A stretch of 64,000 nucleotides of DNA from Camellia lanceoleosa (GCA_025200525.1 CM045761.1:38014190-38078189), one strand, 5' to 3'. Shown: positions 10,498 through 21,489, numbered from the stretch's first letter. Made by a program: numbers and translations. The notes: a model not told the origin generated them from the sequence alone.

Positions 10498-11817
10498 TTA
10501 ATGATAAAAAAAATTTAGATTGCAAGTATTCCAGGGCCTTGGCAACTCTTTGCCTTCATCATCTTCAAGCCGATATGTCCCATTGCCCAATACCGAGATG
10601 ATTCTATACGGTCCCTCCCAATTCGAGCCAAGCTTGCCCTCTCTAGGATCCTTCTTGTTGTCGATGACTTTTCTCAAGACCAGGTCACCGACTTGAAACT
10701 CCCTTGGGTTGACCTTCTTATTACAAGCCCTGGCAAGCTGCTGCTGGTATGCCGCCAGCTGAATTGCAGCTCTCTCCCTTCTTTCTTCTAGCAGATCCAG
10801 ATCTCGAGCTAAGAGTACATCATTAGTTCCATTCTCCACTGCCTGGGTTCTGATTCCTGGGATGCAGACCTCCAGCGGAATGACTGCTTCTGTGCCATAA
10901 GCCATGGCAAATGGGGATTCCCCCGTTGATCTTCTCGGCGTAGTCCGGTATACCCAGAGTACACTGGGCAACTCATCCACCCACATTCCCTTTGCTGCTT
11001 GCAGCCTTTTCTTTATTCCATCCAAGATAACTTTGTTGGACGCTTCTGCTTGTCCATTGCTTTGAGGAAAACTTGGGGTCAAAAAATAATTCGTGATTTT
11101 AAATTTTGCACAGAAGCTCTTGATTAGCTTATTGTCAAATTGTGTTCCATTGTCTGTAACTATTGCTCTTGGGATCCCAAACTTGGTGATGATGTTCTTC
11201 CATATGAAGCTCATCACATCTATGTCTCTAATCTTGGCAAGGGGTTCAGCTTCTATCCACTTGGTGAAGTAATCTGTTGCTACCAGCAGGTACTTCCTTT
11301 GCCCAGTTGCTTGGGGCAGTTTTCCCACAAGATCCATGCCCCATTGGGCAAACGGCTAAGGACTGGATACTGGATTTAGGTCTGCTGCTGGTTGGTGTAT
11401 CAGTGGTGCAAACCTTTGGCACTTTTCACACTTCTTGACATAGGCTTCTATATCTTTTTACATGTAGGGCCACCAATACCCCTAGGTAATGGCCCTATGA
11501 GCAAGTGATCTGCCCCCAGCGTGGCTTCGACATACTCCTTCATGTATTTCGTACAAAAAATCTTCGACTTGTGAAGGATGTACATACCTCAAAAAGGGTC
11601 CAATGAAGGATCTTCTGTAGAGATGTCCCTCTACTGTCAGACTGAATCTTGCCGACTTCAATCTGATCTTGTGTGCCTCCTTGTGATCATCTGGCAGTTT
11701 TCCTTCTTTTAGGAATGCTACTATTGCGTCCATCCAGCTTGGTCCCATGTCCACACACATTGTTTCACGCTCTGTGGTCAGTGGTTCAATGCTCGGGCCC
11801 GACAAGTAGTTAACCAT
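10498..11817 (-). pseudogene. pol: Integrase of the Retand-like element
   Basis: Two open blocks joined through a stop near 11480. The first (11817-11482) contains the zinc-binding region: HEGVCRSHAGGRS, then, past the stop, GYWWPYM and CEKCQRF, giving an HHCC pattern. The second (11337-10498, 279 residues) holds the catalytic core with D in LLVATDYFTKW, D in IVTDNGTQFDN and E in PQSNGQAEASN. A C-terminal GPYRIISVLGNGTYRL region and the end FFYH follow. The catalytic triad is intact. The enzyme would insert element cDNA into host DNA. Further in-frame stops (near 11358 and 11460) make it a pseudogene. Confidence 0.9.
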
Positions 11818-11829
11818 TATCGTCCTTGC

Positions 11830-12210
11830 CTTTCCAAGTTGTATTGCACTAGCCAGGTTGGCCAGGGCATCAGCGTGACTGTTATCATCTCGGCTAATTT
11901 GCTGTAGTCGTCAATTCTAAAACAGGGCCCCCAATCTGCCGACCTCCTTTACATGGGCCGACATCCTTTCGTCTCGGGCTGCGAACTCACCTATTGTCTG
12001 GTTGACTATAAGCTGAGAGTCACAGAAGACTATCACCTCATCTGCTTCTACTCTTGCCAGCTTGATCCTGTCGGTTTTCATACTTTGCTTCATTGTTTGA
12101 GGCCTTGAACCCCAAACGAATGGACTGTTCTAATATCTGTCCATCTGGAGATACCAGTACTACTCTTGCCTCCGCTCCTTATCGGTTTGAACTCCCATCA
12201 ACAAACAGTC
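11830..12210 (-). pseudogene. pol: Second (archaeal-type) RNase H domain of the Retand-like element
   Basis: Readable in pieces as LFVDGSSNR, a stop, then GAEARVVLVSPDGQ, and further on VIVFCDSQLIVNQ and HADALANLASA. These are the hallmarks of the extra RNase H that Tat elements carry after the usual one. Stops and at least one frameshift occur. It follows RNase H 1 and precedes the integrase zinc finger. Confidence 0.75.
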
Positions 12211-12249
12211 AAAAGGAGTTGCTGATGTAAATGCTGCAGGGTCTGAATT

Positions 12250-13005
12250 TTTCTTCCTTCCTTTGTTCCGTTGCCTTGGGCTGGGCTTCTCTTTGCTCGC
12301 TTGGACATCGTTCACCTCAGCTCAACGGAGCCGGATGTATGATGGCTCCTGGTGTGAACTCGGGCACAAAGTCAGCCAAAACTTGGCCTTTGATTGCTGT
12401 TTTGGGTCTATATTCCAGGTCATACTGGCCCAAGGCCATTGCCCATCTGGCTATTCTGCCTGTTAGATTTCCCTGCTGCAACAGGGACTTCAAAGGATGT
12501 TCAATTAGTACCACAATTTTGTGGGCTTGAAAGTAGTGGTTCAGCTTCTTTGAAGCCATTACTAGAGCCAACGTTAACTTCTCCAAGGGTAAATACCTGG
12601 TTTCTGCATCAGCCAGGTTTTACTTACATAGTAAACAACCCTTTGTTCTCTTTTTTCTTCTCGGATTACCACTGCACTTACCGCATGTTCTGAAATTGCT
12701 AAGTACAGGAATAGCTCATCTCCAGGTTCTGGATTTGAGAGAACTGGAGCCGTGGTCAAATACTTCTTCAAGTCGACCAAGGCGACTTTGCACTCTTCTG
12801 TCCATAAGAAGTCTGTGGCCTTCTTTACTAAGTTGAAGAAGGGTTTGCATTTGTCTGAGCTTCTACTTATGAACCTATTCAGGGCTGCAGCCCTGACAGT
12901 CAGCATCTGCACCTGTTTTGCCGACGTCGGGCTCTTCAGCTCTAGGATGGCCTTGATCTGATCTGGGCTGGCCTCAATGCCCCTTCTGGTCACCAAGTAT
13001 CCCAA
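12250..13005 (-). pseudogene. pol: RT connection and RNase H 1 of the Retand-like element
   Basis: Two overlapping frames. One (13005-12574) covers [19 protein letters not shown] and the connection region to [10 protein letters not shown]. The other (12586-12317) covers LVMASKKLNHYFQAHKI, the GRIARWAMALGQYDLEY segment and IKGQVLADFV. These are typical of the Ty3/gypsy RNase H, which degrades RNA in RNA-DNA hybrids. A frameshift near 12580 separates the two parts. Confidence 0.85.
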
Positions 13006-13107
13006 GAATTTACCAGATCCAACTCCAAATGCACACTTCGATGCATTGAGTCAGAGCCGATATGTTTTTAGGATGTCAAAGACTGCCCTTAAGTCTTCCA
13101 GATGGTC

Positions 13108-13740
13108 CTAAGATGAAATGGTCTTCACGACCATGTCATTGATGTATACCTCCACTGTTCGGCCAATTAGGTGTCTGAACATCTTGGTTACCAGTCTCTG
13201 GTAAGTTGCTCCTGCATTTTTCAACCCAAAAGGCATCACTCTGTAGCAATACAACCTCTTTGGTGTGATAAACGCAGTCTTCTCCTCGTCTGGAGGGTAC
13301 ATGGCTATCTGATGGTACCCCCTGTAGGCATCCAGGAAGCTCATCCTTCCATGCCTTGAAGTGGCATCCACCAGTTGGTCAATCTTGGGTAAAGGAAAAC
13401 TGTCTTTGGGACAGGCCTTGTTTAGGATGGTAAAGTCCACGCAGACCCTCAATTTACCATTCTTTTTCTTCACCGCCACTGTATTCGATAGCCATGTTGG
13501 GTAATTTACCTCTCGAATGGCTCTGGCCTCTAGAAGTCTTTCTACTTCCTCCTCCATTGCCTCAACATGCATCAACGTCGGTCTTCTTGCCCGTTGGATT
13601 ACAGGTTTGGCCGACCTGTCTACGTTCAGTTTATGGTAAGTGACCTTGGGGTCAATGCCTGGCATTTCGTAAGGTGTCCAGGCAAACACTTCAATGTTTG
13701 CTCTCAAGAATGCCTCTAGTTCTTCTTCCTTTTCTTCGGC
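13108..13740 (-). pseudogene. pol: Reverse transcriptase of the Retand-like element
   Basis: Open from 13707 to 13108. Conserved blocks are WLSNTVAVKKKNGKLRVCVDF, cut here to WLSNTVAVKKKNGK, then the palm segment MSFLDAYRGYHQI, MPFGLKNAGATYQ and the active site. The active site reads YINDMVVK instead of the usual Y(I/V)DDMVVK, so the first catalytic Asp is Asn (AAT for GAT). The RT should be inactive. A stop follows at 13108, before the thumb. Confidence 0.9.
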
Positions 13741-13782
13741 TAAGCCAGAGCCGAGAAGGAAGAAGCGTTCTTCATCCCCCTA

Positions 13783-14790
13783 CTAGACGAGGATTTTCTT
13801 TAGGGCTTCTTCACTCTTCTCGGCTAGCTCCTTGCCGACGTCCTCTAGGACTTCCACGTCCTCGTCTTCGATCTCTGCCCTTTCTGGTTCTCGTATGCTG
13901 CAGGTGGATTTCATTGCTGCCATGGTGCAGTTCTTTGCCTGCAGCTGATCCCCTCTGACCTCCTCTATCCCATGCTCTGTTGGGAACCGCAATAGCTGAT
14001 GTAATGTTGAGGGAACAGCCCCCATTGCATGCAACCATGGCCTTCCCAGGATAGCATTGTAAAAGGAAGGTGTGTCGATTATGGTGAACTCTGTCTTTAT
14101 CTTCTTGGGGCCAGCCTGCACCTCCAAGCTTGCTGCTCCCAGTGGCCATGTCGGCGTTCCATTGAACCCGACCATTGGGCCATTGGATTGCTCCATATCG
14201 TCTGGGTGAAGGCCAAGCTCCTTGTAACACCTGACATACATGATGTCACAAGAGCTGCCTTGGTCGATTAGGATGCGCTTCACTTGGCACTCCCCAACTT
14301 GGAGGGATACTACCAAGGCATCGTTGGGCAGATGTTAGACCATCTCTAGGTCGACTTCAGTAAAGGACACTACTGGTCCATGGCACTCCTCAGCCCGAGG
14401 TCTTTTCTGCCGGACCTGGTACACATGCTGCAAGTGCTTTACCTTCTGGGTCTCTCCCCGAATTTCGTTTTCGTTGACCTTCGAGTGAATCACATTAATT
14501 ACCCAAGGTCCGCCTGCCTGCGGTTGCTGTGCTGGGAGAGGTGCAGCCGCTGGTGCCTGAGGCAGTCTTGCCTACTCTTCCCTTGTCCTGGCCTCATCTA
14601 CAAGGTCCCTTAAATGGCCTTGCCTTACCAGGTCTTCTAGGTGTGCCTGCAGGGCTCTATAGCCCCGAGTAAGATGCCCATCTTCGTTATGGTAAGCACA
14701 ATGCTTACTAAGGCTTCTTCCCATAAACTCTCCTGATACCCTTGCTGGTGCTCTGAAATAGGGCTGGGTTCAAATTTTATTCAGGACTTT
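13783..14790 (-). pseudogene. pol: Aspartic protease and gag-pol linker of the Retand-like element
   Basis: The frame at 14316-13783 begins near LVVSLQVGECQVKRILIDQ, with the active-site loop IDQGSSCDIMY (usual D-T/S-G) and the second hallmark NAILGRPWLH. Upstream (about 14790-14320), broken by stops, a zinc-knuckle-like CAYHNEDGHLTRGYRAL and the linker to the protease can be read. The protease would cut the polyprotein. Gln at the second loop position is unusual and may impair it. Confidence 0.8.
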
Positions 14791-14802
14791 GTGAATTGGG
14801 AT

Positions 14803-16185
14803 TCAGAATATAGTTGTGACTGCCTGTGTAGCCCTTAGTCCTGTCTCTTGTTTGTTGGATCCGTTGTTACCTCGGCCTCGCTTCGACGAGCCGTTTCCTT
14901 TCTCTTGTTTTGCCGCTTTGGTTCCTGGCGTGTCTTCCTCGGCCCTGGCATATTTCTCAATTCTGGCCATGAGCTCCTCCATGCTTTTTGGCAATGTCTT
15001 TGCCAAAGGCTTTCGTAGTGGACAGTCATCTTTTAGACCGTTCTTGAAAGACACGACCGCCACCTCTTGGTTGCACTCAGGTATTTGGTTGAACACCTCA
15101 TAATACCTTTTAGCGTAGGCCCTAAGGCCTTCATCCTCACTGATTCTCAGAGCCATCAAGGCATCTGCCCTTAATGGTTGTAGTTTGTTTGTCACGAACC
15201 TGACTATGAACATCTCGGCCAGGCCTTCCCAGGTCTTCACACTTCCCATTGGCAATTTGTGAAACCAATCCGATGCAATCTCCCCGAAGGATAAGGGGAA
15301 CACCTTGTAGAGTAACGGCTCGTTCCCAGTGTACAGTGCCATCGAGTTCGGGTATAATCCGACGTGAAAGTTGGGATCCGACTTACCATCGTATATCTGG
15401 AACCTCGACATACTGAATCTTTTCGGAGCCTCAAATTTGTCCAACTCCACCGAGAATGGTGTTCTCGGCTTAACAGGGGAGGTGACCTCGGCATTTTGTT
15501 GCTTCCTCTTGAGGTAATCTCTCAAGTCCTCTTTGGTCCGCCCAGGAGCTCGGCTATCTCTGGATTTCAGCCTTTTCGGTGCACTACTGTCCGTGTCATT
15601 GTAAGTCCTCTTGGACCTTTCTTCATTAGTTGTGTCAAAGCACAACTCCTGCCCTTGAATATGCCGGTGTTGTTTGTGGTCGGCTTCCTTGGTACGATGC
15701 GTCCTCCTCGATTCTTCCCTTCTTGACTCATCTCGCCCGACCTCCCTTGAAGGCCAGTGAAAGTGTTTCTCGGCCCTGGTGTACTGAGGGACTGTAGGGG
15801 CTGTTTTTTGCCCCTCTTTTTGGGCATCTTTCTTTGCCGCTGGAATCGGGGTATCTTGTAGTGGGTATGGTGGTTGCATGACGTTATTCTGCATCATGAA
15901 ATTGACCACTGTTTGTAGGTCTGCCAATTTGTTCGCCATGGCCTGTACCTCATCGTCCCTCTACAAGCATCTTTATTTCCATACCTGGAGGTCGTCCTCG
16001 TTGAAGTACCCGCTTCGATCTGTTCTCTTTGGTACGTTGCCTTCCTAGCCGACGTCCTTTCCTTCGAGTTTCTTCTCGTGAGTCTCTCTGTTGCAATTGT
16101 CTCCTTCAACGTCAAGGTCTACAGCTTTCCCACTCCCAGTAAGGGTGTTGTCCCCAACCTTCTCTTTCTGTCCGTCGTTGGCCAT
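14803..16185 (-). pseudogene. gag: Gag of the Retand-like element
   Basis: I place the start at ATG 16185 (MANDGQKEKVGDNTLTGSG), shortly after the primer-binding site. The same frame runs to 14803 with three stops in the first 80 codons, then a 378-codon open stretch from MANKLADLQ. The capsid-type domain includes DWFHKLPMGSVKTWEGLAEM, cut here to DWFHKLPMGSV, then RFVTNKLQPLRADALMAL and LRAYAKRYYEVFNQI. This is the retrotransposon gag fold that packages element RNA. A Lys/Gly/Asn-rich basic tail follows. N-terminal stops make it non-functional. Confidence 0.85.
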
Positions 16186-16200
16186 CTATTCTCTTTTCTT

Positions 16201-16219
16201 TCCCACAGACGGCGCCAAA
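16201..16219 (-). promoter_or_regulatory. Primer-binding site of the Retand-like element
   Basis: Minus strand TTTGGCGCCGTCTGTGGGA, starting three bases inside the 5' LTR. TGG(CGCC) is complementary to a tRNA 3' CCA end, and this TTTGGCGCCGTCTGTGGGA form is common in plant Retand/Tat elements. I did not assign the tRNA. Confidence 0.8.
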
Positions 16220-16222
16220 TTG

Positions 16223-16761
16223 TGTGTGTCAATTTCCGACCACACTGCCAAATTAGTGCTTAGCTGGAGAGCACTGGCAGAATAGATTAAGCCCGAACGA
16301 CCTGCAACAGGAAAGAAAAGATTCCGGTGGTGGTTCGTCTACCCGGGGGCACTCTGACGATCAAGTCAGTTATTTCTCAAAGATAGCACAAATGCTTAAC
16401 TCACTATTCAGAATATAAATTGCATACCTTAGACCCATTGGGGGTGCCTCTCTTTTATAGCGAACTCAATCCTAGTCCCAATAGAAGCCTAGCTTCAATG
16501 GACTTCAGCTCAGTGCTTATCTTAGACTCTCCAACAGATAAAGATAAACTCCCTAAGAGCTTTATCCTTATCCAGGCTGAGGTCCTTCCTCATTCTAGGA
16601 CTCTTGTCCCTTATCCGCTTATCCTGGACTCCGATATCTTCGGAGATAACCTCGGCCTATCCGAGATCACCTCGGCGTCACGACCAGGACACGTGGCACC
16701 TCGGCTGACACTTCGGCGTCATCTTGGCCACGTGTTGGCATTCAGAAAATATGTCTCCACA
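16223..16761 (-). mobile_element. 5' LTR of the Retand-like element
   Basis: On the minus strand it starts TGTGGAGACAT (16761) and ends TTGACACACA (about 16223), roughly 540 bp with TG...CA ends, directly followed by the primer-binding site. A TATA motif (CTATAAAAGAG, minus strand, about 16452-16462) supports promoter function. No matching 3' LTR occurs in the window. Confidence 0.75.
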
Positions 16762-18627
16762 GTTTTCTTTCAAAAGATTTGAGTTGTATAATTTTGGTGA
16801 GAAAACCTAGAATTTGGGGGGGGTTTTTTTAAGAGAATGAAAATCCATGAATGAAATTGTTATATTTATTTTGTGTGTCAAAATAAATGGATGTTTGGAA
16901 AATTTATTATTTATATTTATATAAATGATGAATTTCAGTGAATATGAGAATTATTGTTCATTTTGGAAATTATTGTTCAAAACGTTGAAATAGTCTTGAA
17001 ATGACTAATTGTTGAAGATACTTGAGAAGAGGGAATTGTGTTATTCCTTAGATGATGAATTGGAATAAAATTATTTATATTCATCTTGTGCTATTAGCAT
17101 ATCAATTCATTTGATTACATTAAACTTTGAAAGTTGATTTGAAAACTTGCATTGAGAAAAGAATGTTGAGAAACAAGTTTTCATGGAATGGTTTTGGGGT
17201 AAATACGTTGGTAAGTCTTGATAGGTGGTGCAGATGATATTGAATAAGTTGGCCTGAGAGTCCGGGGTGAAAGACCAAAAACCCGCACGGATAGGTGTCG
17301 AGCCTTCCGGTTAATGCCGGTAAAAATGACAAATTGGTAGCACTTGTATAGTCTACTTGCAGACATTGACCTAGGGATTACCAAAGTCATATTTACCGCC
17401 CTTGAAATAAATTGTTAAGTTTTGAACAATTGAAATTGCATGACATCATTGAGCATGATGGTCTTCAAAAGATGAAAATGTGATTTATCTTCAAAAAGGG
17501 GCATAGCATGGTATGTGCATTTCATCTCTTGAGACTTGTATAAAATGTATATATTTTGTTAAAGATTTTCTACTGGGCTTTATGCTTACCCAACGAGATT
17601 TTTGTGCAGGAGAAGATGTGGTGATGCCGCCTAACTAAAGGCGAGGAAATGTGTGTTGAGAGTACGAGACTCTCATGTTGCTGTGATTCTGTGTGTAAGG
17701 CAAGGGCTGTATGTGTGTGGGTTTGAATAACCGTTTTGTGTAGGGATGTAATCGGTTCGGTACGGTCGGTATATAGGTAAAAAATTAGACCGAACTGATA
17801 ATGTCGATTTTATTATTTTGAACACCGATACAGACCGCTTCTCCCATCAAACCGCACCGAACCGAATCGAACCGATTGAAATGGTTCGGTTTGGTGCGAT
17901 TTAATTGGTTTAGGATTTTTCCAACTTGAGTCACTTTTAAATATAATCATTAATCTATATAAAAATATTAAATTAGTTAGTTGTCTACCACTCAAACATA
18001 TCCAATCCATCCATTTAATACATTTCAATTTCAAAATTAACAAAAATAAAAACAAAAAAAAAAGTTTAAAAATACTAAGGTTTCAAAAATAATGAGTTAG
18101 AGTTAAAATTAATATAATAAGAGTTTACAAACTTAGGTTATAAAGATAATAAGGTTAATTAATTAAGGTTTATTATACTTATTAATATCATTATATTATT
18201 AGATTATATATATATATATTATAAATATAATATATGTTGAAACGGTCGGTTTCGGTTTAGATCGGTGCACAATGTGCTTAAATCGATACTGAATCGAAAA
18301 CCGAAAAAAATCAAATTAAAAAACCGCACAAACTGATTCTTGTTAAAAAATAGACCAAATATAGCTGGTTTGGTTTGGTTCAATCAGTTTGGTCGATTTT
18401 TTCGACTTTTCTTACATCCCTAGTTTTGTGTAACCAGGCTCAAGCCTTGGAAATTTGCAAACCCTTTGGGGTATTTATTTGTTTATTTACTTATTGTTGG
18501 ATTAATGTATTGTTGCATGAAGAACTATTGTATCATGTAATGTAAGTTTGGAGATTTATATTCGGTTTTCCTTGAAAGAGCCATGATTGTTGTATTATCA
18601 TTTGGGTTAGAAATTTGGGGTGTTACA
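16762..18627 (+). mobile_element. Partial chromovirus-type LTR (3' part), interrupted by a MITE
   Basis: The plus-strand end AAATTTGGGGTGTTACA matches the end of the solo LTR at 37857 (AAATTTGGGGCGTCACA). The internal segment with GAGAGTCCGGGG, the CCCGCACGGATAGG area and GCCGCCTAACTAAAGG is typical of the R/U5 part of plant chromovirus (Tekay/Del-like) LTRs. The start is missing because the Retand-like element abuts at 16762. The hAT MITE at 17741-18422 lies inside. No coding potential. Confidence 0.65.
17741..18422. mobile_element. Non-autonomous hAT MITE with perfect 8-bp target duplication
   Basis: Terminal inverted repeats TAGGGATGTAA and TTACATCCCTA are exact reverse complements. The flanking 8-mers GTTTTGTG (17733-17740 and 18423-18430) are identical, the 8-bp duplication expected of hAT elements. 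Subterminal CGGTTCGGT-like motifs occur on both sides and the centre is AT-rich. The 682-bp element encodes no transposase, so it would depend on one supplied elsewhere. Confidence 0.95.
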
Positions 18628-19129
18628 ATAAATCTGTTCCAAAAAAAAAAAAAAAAAAAACAACAACAACAATATTAATAAAAAAAAATTTGGGATGCAA
18701 AGAATGTGTAATTTTAACAATATTAATAAATAAATAAAAATTTTGGAGTAGAAAATTTTAGAAAAAAAGATATAAGTATAAGTTTATAAATTATTTTTGT
18801 ATTTAAAAAATTCTAGATTATAAATAGAATATCTAGTTTATTGGGAAAAAAAATAAAAATTTGTTATATCTACTAGAAATTTATAAATATTTAAGAACGT
18901 CTAGAATTTTTTATTATTATTTATAATTAAAATATAATTTCTGTAGAGAATGAGATGGTTTGGAACAAAAACAGGTATGGATCTAGAATGAGAGGTAGTG
19001 TAGCGTAAGTTTTTAAATATTTTTTTTTTTACTTTTTTAAATTCAAATAATTTACATATACTTAGAAGGAAAAATATTTTTTAATTTTCTAAAAAAATCA
19101 CTAAATTCAAAAAAAAAATATAAAATTTA
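18628..19129. other. AT-rich non-coding stretch
   Basis: Begins with an A-run and (CAA)n/(AAT)-rich sequence just after the LTR end. The rest is AT-rich without gene, clear repeat unit or transposon end that I can identify. Confidence 0.5.
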
Positions 19130-19579
19130 ATATTTTATGACATGAAATGTATGTTGTCTTAAGTGTAAATATTTTATAACATGTTTGTGTATGCCGTAAA
19201 AATATACATTTTTTACGGCATACTTTTGCATGCCATAAAAAAATTAGATTGCATTTTTTTTTTTTTTTTGGGTAGTAGTTTTCACGACATTCATTAGCAT
19301 GTCGTGTAAAGTTATAATATTTTACAACATGAAATGTATGTCATCTTAAGTACAAATATTTTACGACATGTTTTTGTAAGTCGTAAGAACAGACATTTTT
19401 TTACGACATACTTCTGCATGCTATAAATATATGAATTAACGACTTACATGGCATGTATGTTGTTATTAACAAAACATTAATGACTTACACAAAAAAATGT
19501 TATAGAATGTACTAATTACGACATGCATTTAATGCATGCCGTAAACATAATGCCTTAAATAATTAATTTTGTTGTAGTG
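19130..19579. mobile_element. CACTA-type terminus with subterminal repeats
   Basis: Ends TTTTGTTGTAGTG (19567-19579), the reverse complement of the canonical CACTACAA-type end of En/Spm (CACTA) elements. Inside are two copies, about 189 bp apart, of a segment with ACATGAAATGTATGT, then TCTTAAGT, then (A/G)CGACATG or its variants, plus repeated TGCCGTAAA and TTACGGCAT motifs. These are typical subterminal transposase-binding-type repeats. I found no left CACTACAA end, so the element is truncated or its start is unrecognisable. Confidence 0.6.
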
Positions 19580-19779
19580 TCATAGCAGCAGTATGCATGA
19601 CAGTTATTAATACTAGTTTGTTAACCTCGTCATCTGCGAAATCATCGTCATCAACTATAGCGGCAAAAGCTCTACTCAATAGCAATTGGCGGGGGAAGTT
19701 TTCTTCAACAAATCACTGCGAATTGATGGGCATCACTTGCAATAGGGCAGGAGGTGTCACTCAAATTTCAACATGGTAG
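19580..19779 (+). pseudogene. LRR receptor kinase N-terminal fragment
   Basis: Encodes MTVINTSLLTSS, then AKALLNSNWRGKF and CELMGITCNRAGG, clearly the same gene as the start of the pseudogene at 45987 (MTVINTSLLASA, AKALLNSNWWGNF, CKLSGITCNGAGS). This is the end of the signal peptide plus the LRRNT-type cap with its W-x-G-I-x-C pattern. The start codon region is cut exactly by the CACTA-type terminus at 19579. A stop follows at 19777, before any leucine-rich repeat. It is a displaced 5' gene piece. Confidence 0.85.
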
Positions 19780-19954
19780 AGAAAATTTATATTTGTCGTT
19801 TAACACATAACACACACGCGTTTATATTTGACTCTTTCTGTAATTCACACTAAAATGAAATCTTTGAGTCCATAAGAATAAAATAGAGGACCAAATAATT
19901 CATAAGATTGCTATTTGAAATCCATTAGTGCTTCACCCTAAAAAAATCATGACA
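19780..19954. other. Non-coding flank between RLK fragment and MULE
   Basis: AT-rich sequence with no recognisable gene or element. Confidence 0.5.
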
Positions 19955-20149
19955 ATAATATTAGGGAGCTTTTTTGATAAATCCACTTTCTAAGAGTTTT
20001 ATTCCATCCAACCCATATTCTTTTTGACTATTCCATTAGATCCTATTTGAGACAAGAAGACCAAAATACCCTTTTCATCTACTTATGTTCCATTTAGTTC
20101 ACATTATTTGCTTATGTTTCAATAAGTCCTATGGGTGACATAATTACCA

Positions 20150-20866
20150 AAATACCCCTAATGTGAATGTTCACACCGTTAATGTGAATGTTCATATCGT
20201 CAATGTGTAGGGGACCGGCCCATGTCGATTCTCGTGGGTGCCCGGAAAAATTCGAGTTGAGCCGGGGCGGGCCCGGCCCATTAACAATGTGAATATTCAC
20301 ATTGACATGTTAACATTCACATGAATATGAGTGTAAAATTGGCCCGCGTCCCGTGGCGGCGCGAAACCCGCCCGCGGCCCATGGGCGGCTCGGGGCGGGC
20401 CCGGTCCAGCCCGTTGACAATGTGAATATTCATATTGACATGTTAACATTCACATTGATAAGAGTATAAAATTGGCCCGCGGCCTATGAGCGGGCCCAGC
20501 CCGTTGACAATGTGAATATTCACATTGACATGTTAACATTCACATTGATAGGAGTGTAAAATTAGCCCGCGTCTCGTGGCTGCTCAAAACCCGCCTACAG
20601 CCCGTGAGTGGCCCGGGACGGGCCCGGCCCAGCCTGTTGACAATGTGAATATTCACATTGACATGTTAACATTCACATTGATAAGAGTATAAAATTGGCC
20701 AGCGGCCCAGGGCTGGCCCGGCCCGGCCCGGCCCGTTGACAATGTGAATATTCACATTGACATGTTAACATTCACATTGATAAGAGTGTAAAATTAGCCC
20801 GTATCTCGTGGCTGCCCGAAACTCGCCCACGGCCTGTGGGTGGCCCGGGGCGAGCCTGGCCATTTT
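20150..20866 (+). repeat. Left-arm array of the foldback MULE
   Basis: Five copies of an 80-135 bp unit: a GGCCCG-rich spacer, then the perfect palindrome AATGTGAATATTCACATT, then GACATGTTAACATTCACATT, then GATAAGAGTGTAAAATTGGC. Spacer length varies while the 60-bp AT-rich core is nearly constant. The core repeats in inverse orientation in the right arm. Confidence 0.92.
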
Positions 20867-21489
20867 TTTTAATTCTTTTTAATTTTTTCTACCAAAATTT
20901 TATTATTTTCCACAAAAAAAGACAATAGGCCTCGGCGCGGGTCGGGCCTCAGACCGAGCCTTGAATGGGCCTTAACGGGGCCGATAGGTCGGGTCGGGCT
21001 TCAAAGTGATAATCCAGGCCCTAGCCTAGGGTCTCGGACTAGGCTCGAGGTTGCGCCCAAACAAGCCTTTCTTGGGCTGGGTCAGGCCGGCCCACGGGCC
21101 AAAAAATTAGGCCCAGGCCCTAGCCTTGGCACAAGGGTATTCGGGCTTTGGATGGGCCGATGGATCGAGCCTCGGGTCGGGCCGGTGGGCCTGGACCTAG
21201 CCTCGAGCTTAGGTCGGGCTTAGGCGGGCCTGGCCATTTTTTTTTAATTTTTTAAAATTTTTTCTACCAAAATTTTATTATTTTCCACAAAAAAATACAT
21301 TGCACCTCGGGCAGGCTGGGCCTCGGATCGAGCCTTGAATGGGCCTTAAGCAGGACGATGGGTCGGGTCGGGCTTCAAAGTGATGACCTAGGCCCTAACC
21401 TAGGGTCTCGGACATGCTCGGGCCTGGACCCAAACGAGCCTGCCTCGGGCCGTGGGCGGGCTTCGGGCAGCCCACGGGCCGCGGGCCAA
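20867..21489. repeat. Central direct repeat of the foldback MULE
   Basis: A segment with TTTTCTACCAAAATTTTATT, then TTTCCACAAAAAAA, then a GGCCTCGG/GGGTCGGGC-rich stretch occurs twice, about 375 bp apart (from about 20870 and 21245). It is very rich in GGGCC, GGCCC and GGTCGGGC words. No gene. Confidence 0.8.

Larger units (their letters stand above)
9096..16761 (-). mobile_element. Retand-like Tat Ty3/gypsy retrotransposon, degraded
   Basis: On the minus strand the order from the right is LTR (16223-16761), primer-binding site, gag, protease, RT, RNase H, second RNase H, integrase, tandem array, antisense ORF remnant, polypurine tract, LTR start stub. The dual RNase H and the antisense ORF between pol and the 3' LTR are Tat-lineage features. 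The 3' stub at 9096-9140 begins TGTAGACGTCACC, whereas the 5' LTR begins TGTGGAGACAT. The two ends therefore do not match, and this may be two elements joined or an element with a replaced end. Coding regions contain several stops. Confidence 0.8.

Noticed and set aside
10498..16185. Endogenous plant pararetrovirus (caulimovirid) origin for the RT-bearing regions
   Set aside because: Integrase, LTRs, primer-binding site and polypurine tract are present, as in Ty3/gypsy elements. No movement protein is seen.
14813..16263. Plus-strand open frames opposite gag of the Retand-like element
   Set aside because: They are antisense shadows of gag, with no domain, leader or codon bias of their own.
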